64,000 nucleotides of DNA. Source: Massilia oculi (GTDB taxonomy: Bacteria > Pseudomonadota > Gammaproteobacteria > Burkholderiales > Burkholderiaceae_D). The position numbers and the translations under genes were made by a program. This document shows, one piece after another, positions 53,469 through 61,108 of the stretch. The first letter of the stretch is position 1, and each line of letters opens with the position of its first letter. Under the pieces are notes generated by a model, which searched no databases, was not told the origin of the DNA, and saw only the letters and a list, made by a program, of their open reading frames with translations. Location: assembly GCF_003143515.1 (NCBI RefSeq), contig NZ_CP029343.1, positions 558,001-622,000 on the forward strand. The letters run 5' to 3'.

Positions 53469-54410
53469 ATGGACCGTATCGTCTTCCTCGACCGCGACAG
53501 CCTGCAAGCCAATGTGCGGGTGCCCGGCTTCGCGCATGCATGGCAGGATCACGCGGGCACCAACCCGGACGAGGTCGTGGAACGCCTGGCCGGCGCCACC
53601 GTCGCGATCACCAACAAGGTGCCCCTGTCCGCAGGGACGATCGCGCAACTGCCCGACCTGAAGCTGGTCGCGGTCGCGGCCACCGGTACCGACAACGTGG
53701 ACCTGGCCGCCTGCCGCGAGCGTGGCATCGTGGTGTCGAACATCCGCGACTATTCGCTGGTCTCGGTGCCGGAACACTGCTTCACCCTGATGCTGGCGCT
53801 GCGCCGCAACCTGCGCGCCTATGCCCTCGACGTCGAGGCGGGCAAATGGGAGACGTCCAGCCGCTTCTGCCTGCTCGACCACCCGATCGGCGACCTGTCC
53901 GGCAGCCGCCTGGGCATCGTCGGCTACGGCGCGCTCGGACAACGCGTCGCCGGCATCGCGCGCGCGTTCGGCATGCGGGTGGCCGCCACCTCGCGTTCGC
54001 CGATCCAGGAGCCGGACGTTACCCAGCTGGCGCTGGATGAGCTGCTGGCGACGTCAAGCATCGTGAGCCTGCACCTGCCGCTCACCGAACAGACCCGCGG
54101 CCTGATCGGCCGGCGCGAGCTGGGCCTGATGAAACCGGGCGCACTCCTGATCAACACCGCGCGCGGCGGCCTGGTCGACGAGGCGGCGCTGGCCGACGTG
54201 CTGATGGAAGGCCGCATCGGCGCCGGTTTCGACGTCCTCTCCAAGGAGCCGCCATCGTCCGGCAATCCCCTGCTCGGCCTGCGCCTGCCGAACTTCATCC
54301 TGACCCCGCACGTGGCCTGGGCCAGCGCCGGCGCCATGCAGACGCTGGCCGATATGCTGGTCGATAATATCGAGGCCTGGCGGGCGGGCACGCCGCGCAA
54401 CGTGGTCTGA
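53469..54410 (+). CDS. D-2-hydroxyacid dehydrogenase (hydroxypyruvate/glycerate type)
   Basis: A 313-residue protein with ATG 53469 after AAAGGAC. The Rossmann motif GIVGYGALGQRVAG, the ARGGLVDEAALAD segment with the catalytic Arg, and TPHVAWAS with the catalytic His are present. It reduces 2-keto acids (probably hydroxypyruvate or glyoxylate) with NAD(P)H. It is preceded by five copies of a 12-base repeat. The 3' end nearly abuts the convergent sensor-kinase gene (12 bases). Confidence 0.88.
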   Translation: MDRIVFLDRDSLQANVRVPGFAHAWQDHAGTNPDEVVERLAGATVAITNKVPLSAGTIAQLPDLKLVAVAATGTDNVDLAACRERGIVVSNIRDYSLVSVPEHCFTLMLALRRNLRAYALDVEAGKWETSSRFCLLDHPIGDLSGSRLGIVGYGALGQRVAGIARAFGMRVAATSRSPIQEPDVTQLALDELLATSSIVSLHLPLTEQTRGLIGRRELGLMKPGALLINTARGGLVDEAALADVLMEGRIGAGFDVLSKEPPSSGNPLLGLRLPNFILTPHVAWASAGAMQTLADMLVDNIEAWRAGTPRNVV

Positions 54411-54422
54411 TTGCCGCCTTTC

Positions 54423-57400
54423 TTACCCTTGCTCAGGCGCATCCGGGGCCCGCAGCGGCAAGTCGAGCACGAACAGCGTGCCGGCCCCTGGCGTGCTTTC
54501 GACCCGGATCGTCCCGCCCAAGAGGCTCGTGACGATGTTGTAGACGATGTTCAGGCCCAGCCCGGTTCCGCCCTGCCCCATGCGGGTGGTGAAGAAGGGA
54601 TCGAAGATGCGGCCGAGATGGGCCGCCTCGATGCCGTGGCCATCGTCGCGGAAGGTGATGGTCACCCGGCCGTCGTGTGGCGCGGCGCCGATCGTCATCG
54701 TGCCGCCCGGCCCGTCGAACGCATGCAGCATGGCGTTGTTGACGAAGTTGATCAGGACCTGGCCCAGCGGGCCGGGGAATCCATCCATCACGATCCCGGC
54801 CGGCACGTCGAGCAGCAGGCGGTGTTCGGCCAGGCGCACCGTGTTCATCAGGGTCGCCACGATTTCGTGGACGGCCTGGGCCAGGTCGAAGCGGCGGCGC
54901 TGGGCGCTGGCCTGGTCCACCGAGACCTGGCGGAAGCTGCTCACCAGTTCGGCCGCGTTGTGCAGGCTGCGCACGATGAGCTCCGATGCCTCTTTGGACG
55001 CCGCCATATAGTCTTCCAGGTCGGAGCGCTTGAGCGTGGCCTGCGCGAAGCGCGCCGCCACCGCGCTGGTGCGCTCCTGCAGGGTGCTGGCCATCAGCAG
55101 GCTGTTGCCGATCGGGGTATTGAGTTCGTGCGCCACGCCCGCCACCAGCGAACCGAGCGAGGCCAGTTTCTCTTGCGCCGCCAGCTGGGCCTGGGTTTCC
55201 TTGAGGCGGTGATAGGCTTCGGCATTGTCCATCGCCACGCCGACGTAGGCGGCCAGGGTGCCGAGCATGTCGAGATGGACCTGGCCGTAGGCGCCGGGCT
55301 GGCGGCTCTGGACCGTCACCGCTCCCAGCACCCGCTCGCCCACCGTCACCGGCACGCACAGCAGCGAGCGCGGCGCCTGGACGGCGGACTCCGAGACCGC
55401 CACCGCGTCCAGCGGGTCGCCCGCCTGCGCCAGCCACGCAGGTAGTTCGACCTGCAGCTCGGCCTGCACGTCGACCAGCAGGTATTCGCGGCCCTCGGCC
55501 ACGCAGCGCGACAGCAGGTGGCGCGCCGGATCGAAGCGCAGCTCGCGCGGCGCCATGCGCCGCCCGACCACCATCGCATATGGCAGCTCGAGCGTCTCGC
55601 GCTCGGGGTGCCACAGCGCGACCGCGAACACCGGCGCGTCCATCAGCGCCACCACGTGCTGGTAGAGCGTGCTCATGATGGCCTCGTTGTCCAGGTTCGC
55701 GGTCAGCACCCGGCCCATGTCGGACAGCAGCGCGATATTGCGGTGCGCCCGCTCGACCGATTCCTTCTGGCGCTCGACCTCGCGCTTGTCGCGTTCGGCC
55801 GCTTCCTTCTGCAGCAGCAGTTCCGCGGTGCGGGCATGGACTTCGCGCGCCAGCAGCCCTTTCTGCTCCACCAGCGCGTGCACCCGCAGCCGGTAGGCCA
55901 GGTAGGACAGCGCCAGCGCCACGGCCGCCCCCAGCGTGCGGAACCACCAGGTCTTCCAGTATGGCGGCGTGATCGTGATCGCCAGCGTGGCGGCGTCCTG
56001 GCTCCACAGGCCGTCCTTGTTGCTGGCCCTGACCCGGAACACGTAGCGCCCCGGATCGAGGTTGGTATAGGTCGCGAAACGCCGGCTGGCGTTGGTGTCC
56101 ACCCAGCCCTGGTCGAAACCTTCGAGCCGGTAGGCATAGCGGTTGCCGTCCGGGTCGGCGTAGTGCAGCGCCGCGAATTCGACCGTGAACACCGTGTCGC
56201 GGTACGACAGCGTGATCTCGCGCCGCGTCGGCAGGTCGGGGATGGACCGGCTCTTGTTCAATACCAGCAGGTCGGTGATCGCGACCGCCGGCGGGAACGG
56301 GTTATCGCGCACTTCGGCGGGCTGGAACGAGGTCATGCCGTTGATGCCGCCGAAATGCAGCTGGCCGTTGACGCCGCGCCAGGCGGAGCCGACGAAATAG
56401 GAACCGTCGATCAGGCCGTCCTTGGCCGTATAGCTCTTGGTCTGGCCGCCCACCGGATCGACCCGCGTGATCCCGGCCGTGGTGCTGACCCACAGGGTGC
56501 CGTCGTCGTCCTCGAGGATGGCGCCGACCGACGACCCCTCACGGGCATGATCGAAAGGATAGAAGCGGAACCAGGTGCGCTCGCCGTCGCGCATCATGCG
56601 GTGCAGCCCGCCGGCGGTGCCGACCCACAGCTCGCCCGAGCGCGACTCGTGCAGGTAGTTGACGCGGCTGTGGCGCAAGGTGCCCGGATCGGCCGGGTCG
56701 TTGCGAAAGCGGGTGAAGGTGTCGGTGGCGCGATCGAAACGTTCCAGGCCCGATTCGGTACCGATCCACAGGATGCCGTGGCGGTCTTCCAGCAGCGCAC
56801 GGCCATAATTGTCGCCCAGGCTGGTGGGATCGAGCGGATCGTTGCGCCAGCTGCGCGTGGTCTCGGCCCCCGGCGCCAGCGCCGACAGGCCGTCGCGCGT
56901 CGTCACCCACAAGGTGCCGTCGCGGCCGGCGCGGATCGCCTGCACATGGCTGGCGTTCGGTCCGGGCCCCAGCGCCACCCGGCCCATGCGCCCATCCGGC
57001 ATGCGCCACAGCAGGCCGGTAGGGGTGCCGATCCACAGCCGGCCACGGGCGCTGGCGAGCGCGGTCACCCTGTCGCCCAGCAGCGCGCCACGCACACGGC
57101 TGGCCTGGCGGGTGACGGGGTCGAGCAGCATCAGGCCATCGCTGACGGTGCCGACCCACAGGCGGCCGGCGCCGTCGCCGGCGATGGCGCGTACCCGCGC
57201 GCGGCCGATGCCCTCGGTGTCGCCATAGCGCGCGAAGCCGCCGCTGGCCAGGTCGGTGCGGTTGATGCCGCCGAAATAAGTGCCGACCCACAGCGTGCCC
57301 GTGCGGTCGACCAGCACCGCCGGCACCTGGTTGTCGGACAGGCTGTGCGGGTCCTGGGCCGCGTTGCGGTAGCTGATGAAGCGGCCGCTGGAGGGGTCGA

Positions 57401-58334
57401 GCCATTTGAGGCCGTCGGTCTCGGTGCCGACCCACAGCTGGGCTCCGCTGTCATGGTACAGGGTCTTGATGTGCACGTCGCCGAGGCCCTCGGCCGCGCC
57501 CATGCGCCGGCGCTGCGGCTCTCCTTCGTCCAGGCGCCAGGCTTCGAGCCCGGACGCGGTGCCGACCCACAGCGTGTCGCGCGGACCCATCGACAGCGCG
57601 AGCACGGTATTGCGTCTGGCGTCGGCCAGGGGCGCGAGCGCAAAATGTGCAAAGCGGCCGCCGCCCGGATCCATCCGGTCCAGGCCGGCCGCCGTGCCCA
57701 CCCACAGCGCGCCCGCGTTGTCGAAGGCAAGCGCATTGACGCGATCGTCGCGCAGGCTGGCGCGATCCTCGGGGTCGTGCACATAGCTCCGGTGCCGGCC
57801 GGTGGCCGGATCGAAACGCACCACGCCGTCGGTGGTCGCCAGCCACAGCGCGCCATCCGGTCCCGGCACGATGGCCACCACCGAGCGCAGCACACTGCGC
57901 CCTTCATCGGCCAGCGTATGGCGCTGGAAGCGGCCGGTGGCCGGGTCGTGGCGCGCGAGCCCGCCCTTGGTGCCGAACCACAGCTGGCCCTGGGGATCCT
58001 CGTAGGAGGCGGACACGAAGTTGTCGGGGATGCTGCCCGGATCGTTGGTGTCGTTGCGGTACACGGTCATCCGGTAGCCGTCGAAACGGTGCAGCCCGGC
58101 CTGGGTGCCGAACCAGATAAAACCCTGGCGGTCCTGCAGGATATTCATGACCGAATGCTGGGACAGGCCGTCGTCGACCGACAACCGTTCGAAACGCAGG
58201 CTGCGCTGGGCGGCGCCCGCGTCGTTCGACAGGCTCGCGGCGAGCACGCCCAGGACGCCCAGCAACAACAGGAACACGTAGCGACACGACGTGGCGCGGA
58301 CAGTGGCGAAACCCGGCATGGCAATCCAATTCAT
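54423..58334 (-). CDS. Two-component sensor kinase with reg-prop beta-propellers, Y_Y_Y, GAF and HisKA/HATPase
   Basis: A 1303-residue protein with N-terminal signal/anchor (VFLLLLGVLGVLAASL). The periplasmic part (about 40-740) has a long series of Reg_prop repeats (GLSQHSVMNILQDRQGFIW, GTLWVGTYFGGINRTD) that form beta-propellers, then a Y_Y_Y domain (GSYFVGSAWRGV...). A membrane helix follows near 795-815. The cytoplasmic part has a coiled coil, a GAF domain (about 870-1020), a HisKA with AGVAHELNTPIGN and a HATPase (FRDDGHGIEA, GGTGLGLNIVYN). Most homologues in Bacteroidetes carry a C-terminal receiver and AraC domain; here none is seen. No regulator gene is adjacent. Confidence 0.87.
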   Translation of the reverse strand: MNWIAMPGFATVRATSCRYVFLLLLGVLGVLAASLSNDAGAAQRSLRFERLSVDDGLSQHSVMNILQDRQGFIWFGTQAGLHRFDGYRMTVYRNDTNDPGSIPDNFVSASYEDPQGQLWFGTKGGLARHDPATGRFQRHTLADEGRSVLRSVVAIVPGPDGALWLATTDGVVRFDPATGRHRSYVHDPEDRASLRDDRVNALAFDNAGALWVGTAAGLDRMDPGGGRFAHFALAPLADARRNTVLALSMGPRDTLWVGTASGLEAWRLDEGEPQRRRMGAAEGLGDVHIKTLYHDSGAQLWVGTETDGLKWLDPSSGRFISYRNAAQDPHSLSDNQVPAVLVDRTGTLWVGTYFGGINRTDLASGGFARYGDTEGIGRARVRAIAGDGAGRLWVGTVSDGLMLLDPVTRQASRVRGALLGDRVTALASARGRLWIGTPTGLLWRMPDGRMGRVALGPGPNASHVQAIRAGRDGTLWVTTRDGLSALAPGAETTRSWRNDPLDPTSLGDNYGRALLEDRHGILWIGTESGLERFDRATDTFTRFRNDPADPGTLRHSRVNYLHESRSGELWVGTAGGLHRMMRDGERTWFRFYPFDHAREGSSVGAILEDDDGTLWVSTTAGITRVDPVGGQTKSYTAKDGLIDGSYFVGSAWRGVNGQLHFGGINGMTSFQPAEVRDNPFPPAVAITDLLVLNKSRSIPDLPTRREITLSYRDTVFTVEFAALHYADPDGNRYAYRLEGFDQGWVDTNASRRFATYTNLDPGRYVFRVRASNKDGLWSQDAATLAITITPPYWKTWWFRTLGAAVALALSYLAYRLRVHALVEQKGLLAREVHARTAELLLQKEAAERDKREVERQKESVERAHRNIALLSDMGRVLTANLDNEAIMSTLYQHVVALMDAPVFAVALWHPERETLELPYAMVVGRRMAPRELRFDPARHLLSRCVAEGREYLLVDVQAELQVELPAWLAQAGDPLDAVAVSESAVQAPRSLLCVPVTVGERVLGAVTVQSRQPGAYGQVHLDMLGTLAAYVGVAMDNAEAYHRLKETQAQLAAQEKLASLGSLVAGVAHELNTPIGNSLLMASTLQERTSAVAARFAQATLKRSDLEDYMAASKEASELIVRSLHNAAELVSSFRQVSVDQASAQRRRFDLAQAVHEIVATLMNTVRLAEHRLLLDVPAGIVMDGFPGPLGQVLINFVNNAMLHAFDGPGGTMTIGAAPHDGRVTITFRDDGHGIEAAHLGRIFDPFFTTRMGQGGTGLGLNIVYNIVTSLLGGTIRVESTPGAGTLFVLDLPLRAPDAPEQG

Positions 58335-58388
58335 TGAGCTGCCATCAAATCTACCAGAGGAGTTTGCTTAGGTGAAATATTTTGAGTC

Positions 58389-58417
58389 TTCCAGAACGGA
58401 CAAGCCGCTGCTATAAT
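58389..58417 (+). promoter_or_regulatory. tRNA-Arg copy 1 promoter
   Basis: TATAAT at 58412-58417, with a weaker TTCCAG at 58389-58394 as possible -35 box, spacer 17. It is in the same relation to the tRNA start as in the other copies. Confidence 0.6.
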
Positions 58418-58428
58418 GCGTGCCTCGG

Positions 58429-58504
58429 GCGGCTGTAGCTCAGCTGGATAGAGTACTTGGCTACGAACCAAGGGTCGTGGGTTCGATTCCTGCCAGCCGC
58501 ACCA
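58429..58504 (+). tRNA. tRNA-Arg(ACG), copy 1 (one G fewer)
   Basis: Cloverleaf with GCGGCTG/CAGCCGC acceptor arms, anticodon loop CTACGAA (anticodon ACG, read as ICG) and encoded CCA. This copy is 76 bases: the variable loop has AGGGTC where copies 2-5 have AGGGGTC. TATAAT at 58412-58417 lies upstream. The missing base may be a base-calling error in a G run. Confidence 0.93.
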
Positions 58505-58513
58505 GAAAATACG

Positions 58514-58544
58514 AAGGGCCAGATCGCGAGATCTGGCCCTTTTC
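58514..58544 (+). terminator. Terminator of tRNA-Arg copy 1
   Basis: A perfect 12-base stem AAGGGCCAGATC (58514-58525) and GATCTGGCCCTT (58530-58541) with loop GCGA and a short T run. Confidence 0.85.
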
Positions 58545-58609
58545 CGTTATCGACCGGGGATGATCGGGGACGATTTTCCCGGCCCGTCACGCTCTTCGGC
58601 AATGAACCT

Positions 58610-58638
58610 TTGCCAAGACGCTCGCCTCCCGCTATAAT
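58610..58638 (+). promoter_or_regulatory. tRNA-Arg copy 2 sigma-70 promoter
   Basis: TTGCCA at 58610-58615, 17-base spacer and TATAAT at 58633-58638, twelve bases before the tRNA. A near-consensus sigma-70 promoter. Confidence 0.85.
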
Positions 58639-58649
58639 GCCTGCATTGG

Positions 58650-58726
58650 GCGGCTGTAGCTCAGCTGGATAGAGTACTTGGCTACGAACCAAGGGGTCGT
58701 GGGTTCGATTCCTGCCAGCCGCACCA
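58650..58726 (+). tRNA. tRNA-Arg(ACG), copy 2
   Basis: A 77-base tRNA with anticodon ACG and encoded CCA; acceptor arm GCGGCTG pairs with CAGCCGC. Promoter TTGCCA (58610-58615), 17-base spacer, TATAAT (58633-58638). A terminator follows at 58738. Confidence 0.97.
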
Positions 58727-58737
58727 ACCTTCTTCAG

Positions 58738-58772
58738 ATAAGGGCACTTCGCAAGAAGTGCCCTTATTGCTT
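58738..58772 (+). terminator. Terminator of tRNA-Arg copy 2
   Basis: A 13-base stem ATAAGGGCACTTC (58738-58750) with GAAGTGCCCTTAT (58755-58767), loop GCAA, T-rich tail. Confidence 0.82.
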
Positions 58773-58805
58773 TCGGCCCGCATTTTTGCTTCAGCCACTC
58801 TCCCC

Positions 58806-59453
58806 ATGAACGACGCCACCGTCCATCATCCGCAGCCCGACGAGCACGGCAAGCCGGTACCGATTGCCCGGCCGTCGCTGCCGACCGCACCCGATACCTG
58901 GAACGACCCGGCGCGGGTCGCGACCGTCATCCCGCTCGGCGCCCTGCCCCCGATGCTGAACGGCGTGCCGTTCGCGCCGTGGATCGACGCGCCCGCCACG
59001 AATGCCGCATGGAGCGAGGTCGCCGGCCAGGCCGATATCGCCGAACCGGCCTTCGACCTGCCGCCATCGAGATCCCCGGCGGCCGGGGTCGTGATCGTGG
59101 AAGACGATGGCCGCGTGTGGGCGGTATCGCCGTCGAACCGTTTCGGCGGGTATGACGCCACCTTTCCCAAGGGCCGGGTCGATCCCAGGGTCAGCCTGCA
59201 AGCCACCGCGATCCGCGAAGCGTTCGAGGAGTCCGGCCTGCGGGTCGAGATCCTCGCTCATCTGGTCGACAGCGCGCGTACGCTGACCTATACCCGCTAC
59301 TACCTGGCGCGCCGGATCGGCGGCAATCCGGCCTTGATGGGATGGGAAAGCCAGGCCGTGCACCTGGTCCCGCAGGCGGATTTGCCTGCACTGCTGGGCA
59401 ATCCCAACGATCGGGCGGTCATTGAGGCGCTGATGCGATCAATGAAGAAATAA
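58806..59453 (+). CDS. Nudix hydrolase-like protein
   Basis: A 215-residue protein with ATG 58806. After a 90-residue N-terminal part the Nudix box appears: KGRVDPRVSLQATAIREAFE followed by ESGL. The consensus is GX5EX7REUXEEXGU; the REAFEESGL part is intact but the first Glu position is Val, so the box is one residue off. The enzyme should hydrolyse a nucleoside diphosphate linked to another group (for example ADP-ribose or diadenosine polyphosphate). It lies between tRNA-Arg copies 2 and 3, within about 40 bases of the copy 2 terminator. Confidence 0.8.
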   Translation: MNDATVHHPQPDEHGKPVPIARPSLPTAPDTWNDPARVATVIPLGALPPMLNGVPFAPWIDAPATNAAWSEVAGQADIAEPAFDLPPSRSPAAGVVIVEDDGRVWAVSPSNRFGGYDATFPKGRVDPRVSLQATAIREAFEESGLRVEILAHLVDSARTLTYTRYYLARRIGGNPALMGWESQAVHLVPQADLPALLGNPNDRAVIEALMRSMKK

Positions 59454-59469
59454 ATTTCCTGATAACCCT

Positions 59470-59498
59470 TTGCCAAGACGAGTAGGCATCGCTATAAT
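59470..59498 (+). promoter_or_regulatory. tRNA-Arg copy 3 sigma-70 promoter
   Basis: TTGCCA at 59470-59475, 17-base spacer, TATAAT at 59493-59498. Almost identical to the promoter of copy 2, so the promoter was duplicated with the gene. Confidence 0.85.
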
Positions 59499-59509
59499 GC
59501 GTGCCTCGG

Positions 59510-59586
59510 GCGGCTGTAGCTCAGCTGGATAGAGTACTTGGCTACGAACCAAGGGGTCGTGGGTTCGATTCCTGCCAGCCGCACCA
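59510..59586 (+). tRNA. tRNA-Arg(ACG), copy 3
   Basis: A 77-base tRNA identical in body to copies 2, 4 and 5, with CCA encoded. It lies 56 bases after the Nudix gene. Promoter TTGCCA (59470-59475), 17-base spacer, TATAAT (59493-59498). Terminator at 59601-59636. Confidence 0.97.
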
Positions 59587-59600
59587 ACTGTTTCAAAGAG

Positions 59601-59636
59601 AATGGTTCAGAAGAAATTCTGAGCCATTTTTCTTTT
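59601..59636 (+). terminator. Terminator of tRNA-Arg copy 3
   Basis: Stem AATGGTTCAGAA with TTCTGAGCCATT (one G-U wobble), loop GAAA, then TTTTTCTTTT. The same hairpin follows copies 4 and 5. Confidence 0.85.
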
Positions 59637-59721
59637 CAGCGATCCGGGGTTCGTGCGAGACGCCTGGTTCCAGGCGACAACCAACGGACAGGACTGCCGG
59701 CCAGGCAATGCAATCAGCACT

Positions 59722-59749
59722 TTGCCAACTCGCCACATGCCGCTATAAT
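59722..59749 (+). promoter_or_regulatory. tRNA-Arg copy 4 sigma-70 promoter
   Basis: TTGCCA at 59722-59727, 16-base spacer, TATAAT at 59744-59749. Confidence 0.82.
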
Positions 59750-59760
59750 GCGTGCCTCGG

Positions 59761-59837
59761 GCGGCTGTAGCTCAGCTGGATAGAGTACTTGGCTACGAAC
59801 CAAGGGGTCGTGGGTTCGATTCCTGCCAGCCGCACCA
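59761..59837 (+). tRNA. tRNA-Arg(ACG), copy 4
   Basis: A 77-base tRNA, ACG anticodon, encoded CCA. Promoter TTGCCA (59722-59727), 16-base spacer, TATAAT (59744-59749). Downstream terminator shares its sequence with that of copies 3 and 5, showing tandem duplication of tRNA plus terminator. Confidence 0.97.
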
Positions 59838-59851
59838 ACTGTTTTAAAGAG

Positions 59852-59888
59852 AATGGCTCAGAAGAAATTCTGAGCCATTTTTCTTTTC
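59852..59888 (+). terminator. Terminator of tRNA-Arg copy 4
   Basis: Perfect 12-base stem AATGGCTCAGAA with TTCTGAGCCATT, loop GAAA, then TTTTTCTTTT. Confidence 0.87.
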
Positions 59889-59962
59889 CGGCCTGGGCAT
59901 GACTGTCCGCGGAGTCGGAATGCCGTGCTGCCCGCCCCATCATCACCCCGATCAGCACGACT

Positions 59963-59990
59963 TTGCCAACTGACCACATGCTGCTATAAT
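59963..59990 (+). promoter_or_regulatory. tRNA-Arg copy 5 sigma-70 promoter
   Basis: TTGCCA at 59963-59968, 16-base spacer, TATAAT at 59985-59990. Confidence 0.82.
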
Positions 59991-60001
59991 GCGTCCCTCG
60001 G

Positions 60002-60078
60002 GCGGCTGTAGCTCAGCTGGATAGAGTACTTGGCTACGAACCAAGGGGTCGTGGGTTCGATTCCTGCCAGCCGCACCA
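60002..60078 (+). tRNA. tRNA-Arg(ACG), copy 5
   Basis: A 77-base tRNA, ACG anticodon, encoded CCA. Promoter TTGCCA (59963-59968), 16-base spacer, TATAAT (59985-59990). Terminator at 60093-60130. Last of the array. Confidence 0.97.
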
Positions 60079-60092
60079 ACTGTTTCAAAGAG

Positions 60093-60130
60093 AATGGCTC
60101 AGAAGAAATTCTGAGCCATTTTTCTTTTCC
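60093..60130 (+). terminator. Terminator of tRNA-Arg copy 5
   Basis: Perfect 12-base stem identical to that after copy 4 (60093-60104 with 60109-60120), loop GAAA, T-rich tail. Confidence 0.87.
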
Positions 60131-60487
60131 GCTCTCCACAATGCGCCAGAGCTATTGGCGCTCATCCCTTACGCCTTGTTCAGCCGTGCACCCACGCTGT
60201 CAACGGCCTCTACGCCGGAGAAGATCAATAGTTGACGTAGGATTTCCCCTACATATGTCGAGCACACTTCCGGCGTTTTCTTCTCTACAACACAAGATGG
60301 CTGCGCTCTCCTATGACGGCCCGGTCGCTCCCTATCGCGCCAGCAACTAGTTGGCCGCTGAGAACATATTTCTTGTTCCATAAGCACACGATCGCCGGGG
60401 ATGCATTTATTTGCTCTTTTGTTAGCATGAAGTTCCGGTCTCTCAACCAAGGCTGCAGGTCGCGGCTGATTCTAAGCGAGGAAAGAC
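60131..60487 (+). other. Non-coding stretch between tRNA array and PEP-CTERM gene
   Basis: About 357 bases with no credible gene: the short frames here have poor codon patterns and no Shine-Dalgarno site. Composition is more AT-rich than the window. No hairpin, repeat or RNA gene was recognised, although the promoter of the next gene must lie near its end. Confidence 0.5.
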
Positions 60488-61033
60488 ATGAAACGATCTC
60501 TCATTGCTGCAATGGTACTGGCTGGCGCGTCGTCGTTCGGTTCTTCCGCCGTGATGGCGCAGGACATCGGCGACTCGCCGCAAGCCCTGGACCTGGTCGA
60601 TCTCACCGCCTATTTCGGCGACACCTTTGCCGCCGATAACGCAGGCAGCACCTTCGCCGACCAGTTCACCTTCACGATCGCGAGCACGATCGGCCACAAC
60701 CTCGACGCGGTCGTCGCGTCAGGCAGCCGCAGCGGCGACGTCGGCCTCGACATCACGGGTCTTGCCTTGTACGGCGCCGACGACGTACTCATCACGGCGG
60801 GCGAGGAAGTGCAAGCGGGCGCCGTCGACCTGTGGACCCTCGCCAGCGACAACCTGGGTGTCGGCGATTATTACCTGCAGGTGAGCGGCGAACTGCTGTC
60901 GGCCGACGGCGCCAGCTTTGGCGGCGCGGTGGCGCTGGCGCCGGTGCCCGAGCCCGGCACCTACGGGATGATGCTGGGCGGCCTGGGCATGCTGGGTTTC
61001 CTGGCCCACCGCCGCCGCGCGAAGCAGGACTGA
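60488..61033 (+). CDS. FxDxF family PEP-CTERM protein
   Basis: A 181-residue exported protein; ATG 60488 follows GCGAGGAAAG. The signal peptide ends near MAQ (about residue 25). The FADQFTFT segment (about 58) fits the FxDxF motif of a small family of PEP-CTERM proteins. The end has VPEPGTYGMMLGGLGMLGFL then a short basic tail HRRRAKQD. The sorting tail should be cut by an exosortase encoded elsewhere. Such proteins are linked to exopolysaccharide or biofilm in this group. A strong terminator follows. Confidence 0.87.
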   Translation: MKRSLIAAMVLAGASSFGSSAVMAQDIGDSPQALDLVDLTAYFGDTFAADNAGSTFADQFTFTIASTIGHNLDAVVASGSRSGDVGLDITGLALYGADDVLITAGEEVQAGAVDLWTLASDNLGVGDYYLQVSGELLSADGASFGGAVALAPVPEPGTYGMMLGGLGMLGFLAHRRRAKQD

Positions 61034-61057
61034 CGCCCCCGCCAACCTGCCGCAAGT

Positions 61058-61093
61058 AAAAAAACGGAAGCGCGTTCGGCGCTTCCGTTTTTT
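61058..61093. terminator. Bidirectional terminator between PEP-CTERM and hybrid kinase genes
   Basis: A-run, 10-base stem ACGGAAGCGC (61064-61073) with GCGCTTCCGT (61079-61088), loop GTTCG, T-run. It can serve the plus-strand PEP-CTERM gene and the minus-strand kinase gene. Confidence 0.88.
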
Positions 61094-61108
61094 ATGTGCA
61101 CTGCCCTT

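Noticed and set aside
58429..60078. Regularly repeated 77-base units considered as a CRISPR array
   Set aside because: Each repeat folds as tRNA-Arg and has its own promoter and terminator; spacers are long and contain a gene.
58429..60487. tRNA array as the attachment site of an integrated element
   Set aside because: No integrase, phage gene or direct repeat marking the end of an island was seen in the window.
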